Assembly (NCBI RefSeq): GCF_036964665.1
Contig: NZ_JBAMDA010000001.1
Coordinates: 1,891,001-1,955,000, forward strand
Origin: Nitrobacter sp. NHB1
Lineage (GTDB): Bacteria; Pseudomonadota; Alphaproteobacteria; Rhizobiales; Xanthobacteraceae
Direction: 5' to 3'
DNA length: 64,000 bases
The notes under the pieces were generated by a model. It worked only from the letters and a program-made list of their open reading frames with translations. It was not told the origin of the DNA and did no database searches. A program made the position numbers and the translations under genes. Shown piece after piece: positions 34,643 through 45,911 of this stretch. Within the stretch, counting starts at the first letter, position 1. Each line of letters starts with the position of its first letter.

Positions 34643-35020
34643 ATGATGCGATCGAAGATTCTGTTGGGAGCACTGCTCGCCGGTTCCGTGGCGTTCACAT
34701 TTTCCGTGCCGGCAACCTCAGCGCCGCTCATGGGTCAATCCGATATGAGCAGGGCTGCGCCATCCTCGATCGAGACCGTGCAGTATTATCGCCACGGACA
34801 CAGACATTATGGCTACGGTCATCATCATCATGGTGGCGGCGCCGGCGCATTGATCGGCGGCCTGGCGGCCGGCGCCATTATCGGCGGCGCGATTGCCGCC
34901 GGTCAGGCCAATGCGGCGGCGCAACAAAACGCAGCCTATTGCTCGCGGCGCTACCGCTCCTACGATCCGGCGTCCGGAACTTATCTCAACAACGACGGCT
35001 ACCGTTACCCCTGTCCGTAA
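34643..35020 (+). CDS. BA14K family exported protein
   Basis: A 125-residue secreted protein with a signal peptide (about 1-27), a His/Gly-rich segment (HRHYGYGHHHHGG), a Gly/Ala membrane-like stretch (about 69-92) and the BA14K C-terminal motif YCSRRYRSYDPASGTYL...DGYRYPCP. Its Brucella counterpart is an immunoreactive, lectin-like surface protein, which suggests an envelope location. GAGGAG is 7 bases before the ATG. A family B repeat and then a strong terminator follow. Confidence 0.9.
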   Translation: MMRSKILLGALLAGSVAFTFSVPATSAPLMGQSDMSRAAPSSIETVQYYRHGHRHYGYGHHHHGGGAGALIGGLAAGAIIGGAIAAGQANAAAQQNAAYCSRRYRSYDPASGTYLNNDGYRYPCP

Positions 35021-35030
35021 CGCCGGAATC

Positions 35031-35160
35031 TAGAGCCTTTTCGCTTCTGATGGAATCAGAAGCGAGGCTCTATGATTTTGATTTGACGCGTTTTCTTCAC
35101 GCGAACCGGTGACTATCCTCGAGTCAAGCCCGAGGACATACTTCGCTCGAAAACGCTCTC
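35031..35160 (-). repeat. Bipartite palindromic repeat, family B, copy 2
   Basis: Inverted relative to copy 1. Stem one is TCGCTTCTGAT / ATCAGAAGCGA around GGA; it is followed by GACGCGTTTTCTTCACGCGAACCGG and TCGCTCGAAAACGCTCT. Lies downstream of the BA14K gene. Confidence 0.8.
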
Positions 35161-35199
35161 ATCGGCAGCGGATATCGTGCCTATACATCCAAACCATCG

Positions 35200-35231
35200 C
35201 CGCGGAGCCGGTTGGCTCCGCGGTTTTTTTT
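35200..35231 (+). terminator. Rho-independent terminator after the BA14K gene
   Basis: A perfect 10-base stem CCGCGGAGCC / GGCTCCGCGG with loop GGTT and eight T residues. It also separates the BA14K transcript from the convergent cystathionine gamma-synthase gene. Confidence 0.9.
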
Positions 35232-35265
35232 GACGTGCGACCCAGCACGTCTCCAGCGTGGCATT

Positions 35266-36450
35266 TCAGACGTTCGCTTTTGAACGAGCCGATCCATCGG
35301 TTGCGGCAAAAGCCAGTTCCAGATCGGCGATCAAGTCGGCGGCATCCTCCAGACCGATTGAAAGCCGTATGAGACCGCTCGTTATGCCGGCGGCCTTGCG
35401 TGCTTCCTCCGACATGCTGGCATGGGTCATCGTCGCGGGATGAGCCACCAGGCTCTCGGTGCCGCCAAGCGACTCCGCGAGACTGAAAAGCCGCACGGCC
35501 TCGACGAAGCGGCCAACCTCCACCTCGTCTCCTTTCAGTTCAAAGCTAAGCATCGCGCCAAAGCCGGATTGCTGGGCTTTGGCGACGGCATGACCCGGAT
35601 GCGAGGGTAGCCCCGGATAGTGGCACGCGGCAACAAGGGGATGCTTGACGAGAAACTCGGCAACCGCTTGCGCGTTGCGCTGCTGCCACTCCATGCGCGG
35701 AAACAGCGTGCGGATGCCGCGAAGGGCCAGATAGGCATCGAACGGTGCCCCCGTGACGCCAACGATGTTGGCCCAGCCCGCCAGCACCTCGGCATCAGTG
35801 GCATCGGCCGCGATCACTGCGCCGCCGACCATGTCCGAGTGACCGTTGAGATATTTCGTCGTCGAATGAACGACGAAATCCGCGCCGAGCGCGATCGGTC
35901 GCTGCAGCGCGGGCGACAGAAACGTATTGTCGACGGCGACCTTGGCACCGACCGCTCTCGCCTGCACGACAATCGCCCGGATGTCGACGATGCGCATCAG
36001 AGGATTGCTCGGGGTCTCGATCAGGACGAGCCTGGGCTTGTCCTGGAATGCCGAAATCAGCGCCGCCCGGTCGTTCTGATCGACAAAGGCCACCCTGAAG
36101 TGGCCGCGGTCGCGGCGGTTCACAAGCAGGCGGTGGGTGCCGCCATAACAGTCATGCGGCACAAGCACAATGTCGTCGCGTGACAGTTGCGACAGCACCA
36201 GATCGATCGCGGCCATGCCCGAGGACACCACCACCGCGCCCGCGCCGCCCTCGAGCTTGGCGAGGGTATCAGCCAATAAGGTTCGGGTCGGGTTGCTTGT
36301 CCGCGTGTAGTCATGCGGGCCGCTGCGCCCAAGACCGGGCCAGGTGAAAGTGCTCGACAGACAGATCGGCGGCGTCACCGCTCCGAAAGTATCTTCCGCC
36401 GCGATGCCGTTTGCAGCCGCGACCGTTCTCGGATTCATAGATTCGGACAT
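35266..36450 (-). CDS. metB: Cystathionine gamma-synthase / gamma-lyase family enzyme
   Basis: A 394-residue PLP enzyme of the Cys/Met metabolism family. The PLP lysine is in HSTTKYLNGHSD, and VVSSGMAAIDLVLSQL, VPHDCYGGTHRLL, VLIETPSNPLMRIVD and SLAESLGGTESLVAHPATMTHASM are all present. The family covers metB, metZ and metC activities; I favour a cystathionine or homocysteine-forming role because cysI and cysJ lie just upstream on the same strand and SLAESLGGTESL is typical of MetB-like proteins. The ATG at 36450 (MSESMNPRTVAA) is the family start; a longer reading frame upstream is unsupported. Confidence 0.85.
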   Translation of the reverse strand: MSESMNPRTVAAANGIAAEDTFGAVTPPICLSSTFTWPGLGRSGPHDYTRTSNPTRTLLADTLAKLEGGAGAVVVSSGMAAIDLVLSQLSRDDIVLVPHDCYGGTHRLLVNRRDRGHFRVAFVDQNDRAALISAFQDKPRLVLIETPSNPLMRIVDIRAIVVQARAVGAKVAVDNTFLSPALQRPIALGADFVVHSTTKYLNGHSDMVGGAVIAADATDAEVLAGWANIVGVTGAPFDAYLALRGIRTLFPRMEWQQRNAQAVAEFLVKHPLVAACHYPGLPSHPGHAVAKAQQSGFGAMLSFELKGDEVEVGRFVEAVRLFSLAESLGGTESLVAHPATMTHASMSEEARKAAGITSGLIRLSIGLEDAADLIADLELAFAATDGSARSKANV

Positions 36451-36669
36451 GACGTTCGTGAACTTTCGATGAAAATGCGAGGGCCGCACGATCCCGTCCG
36501 GGATGACGCGGCCGGCCGTGCGCGGCATATTTAAAGGACTTCGGACGAAACACAAACGCTTCCGCAAGCCCTGCGCAACCTGCGTTGCGCAGTCACAAAG
36601 AGCTTGCGCGGCATTGGGCGCGGCGCGGTCTTTTCCGTTTTGAACAAGGCTCGTTTGACGGAGTCAACA

Positions 36670-36713
36670 CATCCGGGATGCAGGCGGAAAACCGCTACAC
36701 ACTTTTCCTAATC
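36670..36713 (-). repeat. Partial palindromic repeat, family F, copy 2
   Basis: On the minus strand GGATTAGGAAAAGTGTG, then AGCGGTTTTCCGCCTGC and ATCCC; closely matches the first half of the copy at 10650. The second stem of the family is not found here. Confidence 0.65.
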
Positions 36714-36717
36714 CCGC

Positions 36718-38448
36718 CTAGTCGTTGAAAAACCGCCCCTCCTTCACCTCGACGACATAACCGGCGCGAATGGCAAAATCGCCGAAGTGTTCGCCGGGCT
36801 TGCGGTCGCGGGCATAATGGCCGAGCGTCTTGTCGAGCGCTTCGAGGATCGCGCCCTCGCCGACATTTTCGAGATACATCTTGTTGAGGCGCTCGCCATG
36901 GAAGCCGCCGCCGAGATAAAGATTGTACTTGCCCGGAGCGCGTCCGGTCAGGCCGATCTCGGCGATATAGGGCCGCGCGCAGCCATTCGGACAACCGGTC
37001 ATGCGCAGCGTGATCGGGTCGTCCTTGAGTCCATGGACGTTGAGGATGGCTTCGATCTTGGTAATGAGATCGGGCAGATAGCGTTCGCTTTCGGCCATCG
37101 CCAGACCGCAGGTCGGAAGCGCGACGCAGGCCATCGCGTTGAGGCGCAAGCCGCTGCGAGTCTCGAACTGGTCGAGGCCGTATTGCTTCATCAGCGCCTC
37201 GATAGCCGGCCGATCCTCGGGAGCGATGTCGGAGATAATCAGGTTCTGGTTCGGCGTAATGCGGAACATGCCCTTATGGACCTGCGCAATGGCGCGCAAG
37301 CCATCCATCATCGGATGGTCCGGCGTATTGATGACGCGACCGTTCTGGATGAACAGGATGCAATGCTCGCGGCCGTCCTCGCCCTTGACCCAGCCGAGCG
37401 GATCGCCGTTCGAGGTGAAAGTATAGGGTTGCGCAGGTTGGAACGCGACGCCGAGACGGCGCTCGGCCTCCGCTTTGATCCAGTCGAGCCCCTTTTCGTC
37501 GATGGTGTATTTGAACCGGGCGTGCAGCCGGTCGAGACGGTCACCGTAGTCGCGCTGGACCGACATCACCGCGTCGATAGTCGGAAACAGCTTGTCGGCG
37601 TCGATGTAGCCGATCACGGTGGCGAGGCGCGGATAGGTCTTCGGCGCCTGATCGGTCCGGCCGAGACCGCCGCCTATGGCGACGTTGAAGCCTTTCAGCT
37701 TGCCGCGACGGGCGATGGCGATGAAACCGAGATCCTGGCCGTAGACATCGATATCGTTGCTCGGCGGGATCGCGAAGCCGATCTTGAACTTCCGGGGCAT
37801 GTAGGTGCGCCCGTAGAACGGCTCCTCGGGACCATCCGTGTCCTGACGCTCGGCCTCGTACCAGATTTCCTTGTAGGCGCCAGTCCTGTGAACGGCGTGG
37901 TCGCTCGCCTGCTTGGCAAGCGCATAAACTTCGGCGTGCAGTTTCGACAGATCGGGGTTGACCGTGCACATCACACCGCGGGTATCGTCGCCGCAGGCCG
38001 CTTTGGTGTCGAGCAGGACATCGCGCAATCCCTGGATCACGGTGCGCATGTTATGCTTCATAATGCGATGAAGCTGGAAGGTCTGCCGCGTCGTCAACCG
38101 CAGCGTATCGCCGCCATAAGCACGCCCCAGGGCATCGAGCTTCAGCCATTGGCTCGGGCTGCAAACGCCGCCCGGCAGGCGCACGCGCACCATGAAGGAG
38201 AAGGCAGCCTCGAGCTTCTGCCGCCGCCGCTCGTCGCGGATGTCGCGATCGTCCTGCTGATAGATGCCGAAGAACTTCATCAGCTTGGCGTCGCTGGCCG
38301 TCACGGCCGCAGTGATGTCGTCGGCCAGACTCTGCTTGATCGTGCCGCGCAGATAGTCGCTGTTGGCCTTCAGCGTTTCGTCCGGCCCGAGCTTGTCGAG
38401 GGGTTGGGAAACATCGCGGCTGCGATCGGGCTCGGTCTTCACATCCAT
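36718..38448 (-). CDS. cysI: Sulfite reductase hemoprotein (beta) subunit CysI
   Basis: A 576-residue assimilatory sulfite reductase hemoprotein that reduces sulfite to sulfide with siroheme and an iron-sulfur cluster. The four cluster cysteines are C441, C447 (CVALPTCGLAMAE), C486 and C490 (TGCPNGC), the same spacing as in E. coli CysI. It starts DVKTEPDRSRD, with DETLKANSDYLRGTIKQSL and the siroheme-site RLTTRQTFQLHRI. The ATG at 38448 is 10 bases from the cysJ stop and has GAGG upstream. Works with CysJ encoded just upstream. Confidence 0.96.
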   Translation of the reverse strand: MDVKTEPDRSRDVSQPLDKLGPDETLKANSDYLRGTIKQSLADDITAAVTASDAKLMKFFGIYQQDDRDIRDERRRQKLEAAFSFMVRVRLPGGVCSPSQWLKLDALGRAYGGDTLRLTTRQTFQLHRIMKHNMRTVIQGLRDVLLDTKAACGDDTRGVMCTVNPDLSKLHAEVYALAKQASDHAVHRTGAYKEIWYEAERQDTDGPEEPFYGRTYMPRKFKIGFAIPPSNDIDVYGQDLGFIAIARRGKLKGFNVAIGGGLGRTDQAPKTYPRLATVIGYIDADKLFPTIDAVMSVQRDYGDRLDRLHARFKYTIDEKGLDWIKAEAERRLGVAFQPAQPYTFTSNGDPLGWVKGEDGREHCILFIQNGRVINTPDHPMMDGLRAIAQVHKGMFRITPNQNLIISDIAPEDRPAIEALMKQYGLDQFETRSGLRLNAMACVALPTCGLAMAESERYLPDLITKIEAILNVHGLKDDPITLRMTGCPNGCARPYIAEIGLTGRAPGKYNLYLGGGFHGERLNKMYLENVGEGAILEALDKTLGHYARDRKPGEHFGDFAIRAGYVVEVKEGRFFND

Positions 38449-38458
38449 TACACTGGCC

Positions 38459-40300
38459 TCAATACACGTCGAGCCGGTAGCGGCGATCGCGCTGCAGCGC
38501 CGAGAGATAGGCGCCCGCCTCGTCGCGATCGAGGCCGCCGTGTTCGGCAACGATATCCGTCAACGCGGCATGAACATCAGGCGCCATGCGCGCGCTGTCC
38601 CCGCAAACGTAGAGATATGCGCCCTCCTCGAGCCACGCATAGACATCGCGGCCCTGCCGGCGCAGGCGATCCTGCACGTAGGTCTTCGGCGCGGCGTCGC
38701 GCGAGAACGCGAGATCGAGCCGGCTCAAGACGCCGTTCTTGACCAACTCCTGCCACTCGACCTGATACAGGAAGTCGCTGCGGAAATTGCGCTCGCCGAA
38801 AAACAGCCAGGAGCGGCCGGACGCGCCCCGCGCCTCCCGCTCCTGCATGAAGGCGCGGTATGGCGCCACGCCGGTGCCGGCGCCTATCATCAGGATCGGC
38901 ACGTCGTCGTCCGGCAGATGGAAGTGATCGTTGGACTGGATATAGACCGGAACCGTGGCGTCCGCCTCGGTGCGAGCCGCAAGATATCCGGAGGCGACGC
39001 CGGTGCGCGGCACGTCGTGCAGCGTGTAGCGCACGGTGCTGATCGTGAGATGCGCCTCGTCCGGAGCGGCGGCAAGGCTCGAGGCGATCGAGTAGAGCCG
39101 CGGCTGTAACGGCCGCAGCCCGGCGACGAATTGCGCGGCGTCGATGCCGGACGCCGGAAACCGGCTGACAACGTCGAGAATGTGATGGTTGTGCTGGAAC
39201 GCCGCGCGGGCCTCCTTCTGATCAGGCGCGCGCAACGCCTGCAGGTCCGCAGACCCCGTGAGGTCGGCCCAATGATCGATAAAACGCGGCGTCAACGCCG
39301 TGATCTCGAACGTCCCGCTCAACGCCTCCCCAAGGCTTGTCGTACCCTGCTTCACCGTTACCGGGGTATCGGCTGACAGCGACAGCTTCTCCAGCACGGC
39401 ATCGACGAGTGCCGGATCGTTGCGCGGCACGATGCCGAGCGCGTCACCCGGCTGATAGATCAAGCCGGAGTCCGCCAGCGACACCTCGATATGACGGGTC
39501 TCCTTGGAGGACCCACGCCCGGTCAGCACAATATTGTCGATAACTGCGGCCTGAAACGGATGCTTCTTGTCGAATGTCGCAGACGCGGGCGCACCGCTCT
39601 GCGCCGCAGCCACCGATGCCGGGGCAGAGACCGGCGTTGACGCTGATGGCGCAAGGTTGGTGACAACAGCTGCAATCCAGGCGTCCGCAGCGTCCTCGTA
39701 ATCGACATCGCAATCGACACGATCGGCGAGACGCTGCGCGCCCAGTTCCTCGAGCCGCCGGTCGACCCGCTTGCCAGCCTCGCAGTATTTTTCATAGGTC
39801 GAATCGCCCAGCGCCAGCACCGCATAGCGCAACTGCGGCAATTTGGGCGCTTTGCGGCTTTCCAGAAATTCGAAAAAGCCGACGGCGGTCTGCGGTGCAT
39901 CGCCCTCAGCATGAGTGCTTGTGATGACGAGCAGATCCTGCTCGTCCTTGAGGCCGCGCGGCTTGTAGTCCGCCATATCGACGAGACGCGCCTTGATGCC
40001 TTTGGCCTCGGCTTTGGCAGCGAGCGTTTTGGCCAGAGCCTTGCTGTTTCCGGTCTCGCTGCCGAACAGGACCGTCAGGAGCCGCGTCGCAGGCGCTGCG
40101 GTGAGAAGGCCGCTCTCGGAAGGCGGCGCAAGCTCCGCGACATCCGCCGCCGCTGCGCCAGTCCACGCCCGATGGCTGAGACCGGCGAAATAGCCGCTGA
40201 TCCAGGTCGCCTGTTCATGACTGAGAGACGTCGCGAGCTGGTTGACCTGCGTCCACTGATCCGTCGTGAGCGCTGAACCTGGAAATTCCAATTTTGTCAT
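38459..40300 (-). CDS. cysJ: Sulfite reductase flavoprotein (alpha) subunit CysJ
   Basis: A 613-residue NADPH-dependent flavoprotein that passes electrons to CysI. The N-terminal flavodoxin domain (about 75-215) has LFGSETGNSKALAKTLA and ITSTHAEGDAPQTA. It is followed by a FAD-binding/NADPH reductase part with RLYSIASS, GVASGYLA, ILMIGAGTGVAPYRAFMQER and the C-terminal YRLDVY. The ATG at 40300 with GAGGT upstream is chosen over the TTG at 40309. First gene of the cysJ-cysI pair on the minus strand; no separate regulatory site was recognised. Confidence 0.94.
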   Translation of the reverse strand: MTKLEFPGSALTTDQWTQVNQLATSLSHEQATWISGYFAGLSHRAWTGAAAADVAELAPPSESGLLTAAPATRLLTVLFGSETGNSKALAKTLAAKAEAKGIKARLVDMADYKPRGLKDEQDLLVITSTHAEGDAPQTAVGFFEFLESRKAPKLPQLRYAVLALGDSTYEKYCEAGKRVDRRLEELGAQRLADRVDCDVDYEDAADAWIAAVVTNLAPSASTPVSAPASVAAAQSGAPASATFDKKHPFQAAVIDNIVLTGRGSSKETRHIEVSLADSGLIYQPGDALGIVPRNDPALVDAVLEKLSLSADTPVTVKQGTTSLGEALSGTFEITALTPRFIDHWADLTGSADLQALRAPDQKEARAAFQHNHHILDVVSRFPASGIDAAQFVAGLRPLQPRLYSIASSLAAAPDEAHLTISTVRYTLHDVPRTGVASGYLAARTEADATVPVYIQSNDHFHLPDDDVPILMIGAGTGVAPYRAFMQEREARGASGRSWLFFGERNFRSDFLYQVEWQELVKNGVLSRLDLAFSRDAAPKTYVQDRLRRQGRDVYAWLEEGAYLYVCGDSARMAPDVHAALTDIVAEHGGLDRDEAGAYLSALQRDRRYRLDVY

Positions 40301-40542
40301 CGCAAGCAAACCTCGGAGAGCGAACTGCCGGCCGCCGCGATTACGCTTCAGAGGTCGGGTCGAGTCGCTGAACGAAACGGAAATCTTCCGCCGTTATCGA
40401 CAATTCGGCCTCTTGAATAGGGCTGGTTTGGCAGAGAAAACAATGCGTTATTGAAAAAAAGAATATTACCCTTCGATGCGTGGCGGGAGCGAAACGATTA
40501 TTTCGTTGCTACGCTCATTTTTAGCATCGAGGGAGAGTGCCC
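40301..40542. other. Intergenic region upstream of cysJ
   Basis: No gene is supported. It includes an AT-rich stretch (40440-40475, with a GAAAAAAAGAATATT run) that could hold promoters for both directions. Confidence 0.4.
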
Positions 40543-40699
40543 ATGACACTCAAAATCGGCGCCGGCGCGCTGGCCGTTTTACCTTGCGTCGGTGCCGCAA
40601 AGAGTAACCACGCGAGTCTTGCAGAACGGGGAATTGTTTCAGCTTGATGAGGGCATCAGCGATTTGCCGCCCTCGTTGCGGCGTGGGTATCGGGCGTGA
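40543..40699 (+). pseudogene. Frameshifted small exported protein gene
   Basis: An ATG with GGGAGA upstream opens MTLKIGAGALAVLPCVGAAK, a signal-peptide-like start that runs into a stop after 34 codons. The neighbouring frame from about 40580 reads LASVPQRVTTRVLQNGELFQLDEGISDLPPSL and ends RRGYRA at a TGA. Joining the two by a single-base shift gives a coherent exported protein of about 52 residues. Either a single-base indel broke a small gene or this is chance. The function of the intact form is unknown. Confidence 0.4.
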
Positions 40700-40806
40700 G
40701 CGACTCGATTGAATGGAGTGCTCGCGTTTTTCGCACCCCGCATCGATCAACAATCGTTGAAAAACCGAACGCCGGAATCAATGGACCATCGAAATAGCAA
40801 TGGTGC

Positions 40807-40837
40807 TCAACCCTCCCCGCGATGCAGGAAGGGTTGA
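40807..40837 (-). terminator. Possible terminator after clpB
   Basis: Arms TCAACCCT and AGGGTTGA form a hairpin 17 bases after the clpB stop. No T run follows, so termination is uncertain. Confidence 0.4.
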
Positions 40838-40853
40838 ATCGCGTGCGTCGGCG

Positions 40854-43490
<2,637 letters not shown>

Positions 43491-43708
43491 GGAGATCTCC
43501 CTCAGCCTGCCGCTCCTGCCCCGAAGGCACAGAAGCGACATCTTCATTGGGTTTCCGCTGGCCGCGTTGACGTTCCTCAACCGGCAGCGGTCGGCACGCC
43601 GGATCGTCGATCCAGCCTGTGGCAAATGTAGGAATACGCTCCCAGGAAATGAAGGGGCGTCGCGTCGAAGCCGATGGCATGGCCGCCCCGAATCCCTTAA
43701 AGGACCCT

Positions 43709-44494
43709 ATGTCTGCTATGATAGATGCGGCCGTCGCTGCCCTCTACCGCTATCCCGTCAAGGGCCTGTCCGCCGAAGCCCTGCCCCATGCAATCCTGAG
43801 CCCCGGCAAAACGGTTCCCGGCGACCGCAGCTATGCCATCGAAAACGGTCCCACCGGTTTCGACCCGGCCGCGCCTCGGTATTTTCCAAAGTCCCGGTTC
43901 CTGATGCTGATGCGCGATGAGCGGCTCGCCGCGCTCCGCAGCCGCTACGACGACGCCAGTCGGACCCTCACCATCCACGCCAATGGCGAGGAGGCGGTGC
44001 GCGCCGATCTCGGCACGGCCGAGGGCCGCGCCACGGTCGAGCGGTTCTTCGCCGCCAACTTCACCCAGGAACTCAAGGGACCGCCGCAGGTTCTCGTCGG
44101 CAATGGACACAGTTTTTCGGACGTCGCAAGGAAGGTGGTTTCGATCATCAACCTCGGCAGCGTCGCCGCCATCGAGACAATGGTCGGGCAGCCGGTTCAT
44201 CCGCTACGCTTCCGCGCCAATCTTTACATCCGTGGCTGGCCGGCCTGGAGCGAACTCGACCTGCTCGAGCGCACGCTCGCGATCGGCGACATCCGGCTCA
44301 AGGTGGTCAAGCGCATCGTCCGATGCACGGCCACCAACGTCGACCCGGAGGCAGCAGTTCGCGATCTCGACATTCCACGCACGCTGATGCGAACGCTGGG
44401 GCATTGCGATTGCGGGGTCTATGCGGAAGTCGTCACCGGCGGCACGATCAGGATCGACGACAAGGTCGAAACGCTTGGAGAAACCCTCGCGTAA
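43709..44494 (+). CDS. MOSC domain protein
   Basis: A 261-residue protein with an N-terminal beta-barrel MOSC_N domain (LYRYPVKGLSAEALP, SPGKTVPGDRSYAI) and a MOSC domain like those at the end of Mo-cofactor sulfurases. The conserved cysteine sits in VKRIVRCTATNVDPE (about 205-219), and RFRANLYIRG is the second MOSC block. MOSC proteins bind molybdenum cofactor or carry sulfur; YcbX-type members detoxify N-hydroxylated bases. AAAGGA lies just before the ATG at 43709. It is divergent from clpB. Confidence 0.9.
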   Translation: MSAMIDAAVAALYRYPVKGLSAEALPHAILSPGKTVPGDRSYAIENGPTGFDPAAPRYFPKSRFLMLMRDERLAALRSRYDDASRTLTIHANGEEAVRADLGTAEGRATVERFFAANFTQELKGPPQVLVGNGHSFSDVARKVVSIINLGSVAAIETMVGQPVHPLRFRANLYIRGWPAWSELDLLERTLAIGDIRLKVVKRIVRCTATNVDPEAAVRDLDIPRTLMRTLGHCDCGVYAEVVTGGTIRIDDKVETLGETLA

Positions 44495-44615
44495 ACGGGC
44501 GACCGCGGTTCTTCCTTCTCTCCCATGCTCCGCGGGAGGCAAGCACGGACGGCATCCATGGGGGAAAAGCGGGGCTTGTCGAAACTTGCCCCGCCCGCCC
44601 TGGTTCACCGAGGTA

Positions 44616-44641
44616 CCCTCTCTCAAAGGGAGAGGGCGAAA
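44616..44641. terminator. Hairpin between convergent genes
   Basis: CCCTCTC and GGAGAGGG flank TCAAAG between the MOSC and CHAP-like genes. It is a common CCCTCTC...GAGAGGG repeat hairpin; a weak terminator role is possible. Confidence 0.4.
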
Positions 44642-44656
44642 ACGGCACCACACACC

Positions 44657-45259
44657 TCAGTTCGGCACCACATAGGCATAGATGCGCCCGCGCGGATAGA
44701 CCGACTCCGCGACGCGATGGCCGTGATTGCCCGACACGACAATGGGGTTGCCGCGCCGATCGATGCCGCTGACGACGCCGACATGGCCGCCGCCGCGTCG
44801 GCTCATGACAGCGATGGCGCCGACCTGTGGGCCGGAGACCCGCCGCCCGTAATGCGCGAATGAACTCGCCATGTCAGAACCAGTTCCCTTATGCCCGGAG
44901 CGCTTCAGAACCATATTCATGAAGCGCGCGCACCAGAGCCGGCTGCGGCCGGTGGGATTGCCACCGATGTAGCGGCGTGCTTCGGCGACGATATTCGACA
45001 CGAAGCCCCCATCCGAAAATCCGGTTTCGTCCGCATTCGAGCGCAACGCCCGCGTGTGACGGCGCCTATGCTGATGATGGCGATACCGGTGGTGCCGGCG
45101 AACGTGATGATGGTGTTTGTGGTGATGAACGTGCGCGTGATGTCCCGCACGATGATGAGGCCTTGCCGAGGCCGGCGCCGCGAATGCGACGACCGCCAAC
45201 GAACACACCGCCAGTGCCAGGATACGCGGCAGCCGGCGAAACGCAACTAACTGAAACAT
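44657..45259 (-). CDS. His-rich exported CHAP-like (TIGR02594-type) hydrolase
   Basis: A 200-residue exported protein with a signal peptide (about 1-29, ending ASARP), then an extraordinary histidine/arginine-rich stretch (about 30-68; HHHKHHHHVRRHHRYRHHQH), then a papain-like CHAP domain. The probable catalytic Cys is in RLWCARFMNM, with His in GGGHVGVVSG and GNHGHRV nearby, the layout of NlpC/CHAP peptidoglycan amidases. The His run may bind metal. AGGGG precedes the ATG at 45259. Two tandem palindromes lie 13 bases upstream of the start. Confidence 0.85.
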   Translation of the reverse strand: MFQLVAFRRLPRILALAVCSLAVVAFAAPASARPHHRAGHHAHVHHHKHHHHVRRHHRYRHHQHRRRHTRALRSNADETGFSDGGFVSNIVAEARRYIGGNPTGRSRLWCARFMNMVLKRSGHKGTGSDMASSFAHYGRRVSGPQVGAIAVMSRRGGGHVGVVSGIDRRGNPIVVSGNHGHRVAESVYPRGRIYAYVVPN

Positions 45260-45271
45260 ACATGCACCCCT

Positions 45272-45316
45272 GTGACACCCTCCGGTGTCGAGTCGTTGTG
45301 ACACCCTCCGGTGTCG
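45272..45316. repeat. Tandem palindromic direct repeat upstream of the His-rich gene
   Basis: Two exact 19-base copies (45272-45290 and 45298-45316) of a unit containing GACACC-CTCC-GGTGTC, repeated at a 26-base period. Each copy is itself a perfect hairpin. Their position in the 5' leader or promoter of the His-rich protein gene suggests a double operator or RNA elements. Confidence 0.75.
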
Positions 45317-45589
45317 CGCAATCCTTAACAAAGAATCACCGCACCCGCCTAAAAAGGTTAAATATGTCTAAAACATGGCAACTATAGGATAATTTAATGT
45401 CAACAAAAGTTGCGCGTTGTATTGATACAGAAATATCGACGCACGAAAACATGGTTGAACGGCACTAAACGCAGAACATATCCGCGCAGGTTTTCGTCTG
45501 TCGTTGTTTTACTTCTCGTGTCTACGACAAACCCATCAGCAAACAATCTTCTTAGTGGAATCGACATGCCGTAACGCCGCGACCAAAGA
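45317..45589. other. AT-richer gene-free region
   Basis: No gene is supported. Notably lower GC than neighbours, with several short T and A runs (for instance 45390-45500). Confidence 0.4.
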
Positions 45590-45850
45590 CAACGTGCGCC
45601 TCTCGAGGAAGCCGGCAGCGGCAGGCCGATCCTGTTCGTGCATGAATTCTCTGCGGGCTTCCAACATATCGGCCCGCGCAAGCCGGGAGCCGCAAATGCG
45701 CTACTTACACCGCAGCATCACAGGCCCGGCGCGGTTACACGCCATCGGATAAGTCCGGCATCGGACAGTTCCTGCTACGAGGACTTCCGCGACGATGCGG
45801 TCGCAATCCGCGATCATCTCAAGACCAAGACCGCGCCGACTTCGCGAACG
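45590..45850 (+). pseudogene. Relic of an alpha/beta-hydrolase gene
   Basis: One frame reads EEAGSGRPILFVHEFSAG, the N-terminal oxyanion-hole region of an alpha/beta hydrolase (usual form GSG-PILFVHEFAGD). The next frame gives REPQMRYLHRSI and HAIG, then a third gives SDSSCYEDFRDDAVAIRDHLK. The family order is SWEPQMRYFSRRHRCI, ARGYPPSD, YS-RAVDDIRDVLDHLK. Several frame changes are needed and the catalytic region is missing, so the gene is dead. It lies between the His-rich gene and metW. Confidence 0.6.
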
Positions 45851-45911
45851 GCTATGGCCACCGACCGGCCCGCCGGATGGCGTTCGAGATCGGGGACCCG
45901 ATCGATGTTGG

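Noticed and set aside
36451..36717. A SAM riboswitch before the cystathionine gamma-synthase gene
   Set aside because: None of the SAM-II or other SAM core strings found before metX occurs here; only repeat family F and unstructured sequence.
36787..38742. A 651-codon open frame antisense to cysI
   Set aside because: It is the mirror of a highly conserved gene in GC-rich DNA, and its translation has no family resemblance. The same reasoning removes the long frames opposite clpB (40800-42599), the Kef-type gene (14670-16355) and the TIGR02302 gene (58379-59992).
43491..43708. A heat-shock (RpoH) promoter for clpB
   Set aside because: I could not find a -35/-10 pair close to the alphaproteobacterial RpoH consensus at proper spacing.
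45272..45316. Start of a CRISPR array
   Set aside because: Only two copies of 19 bases with a 7-base spacer; the units are palindromes, and no cas gene is near.
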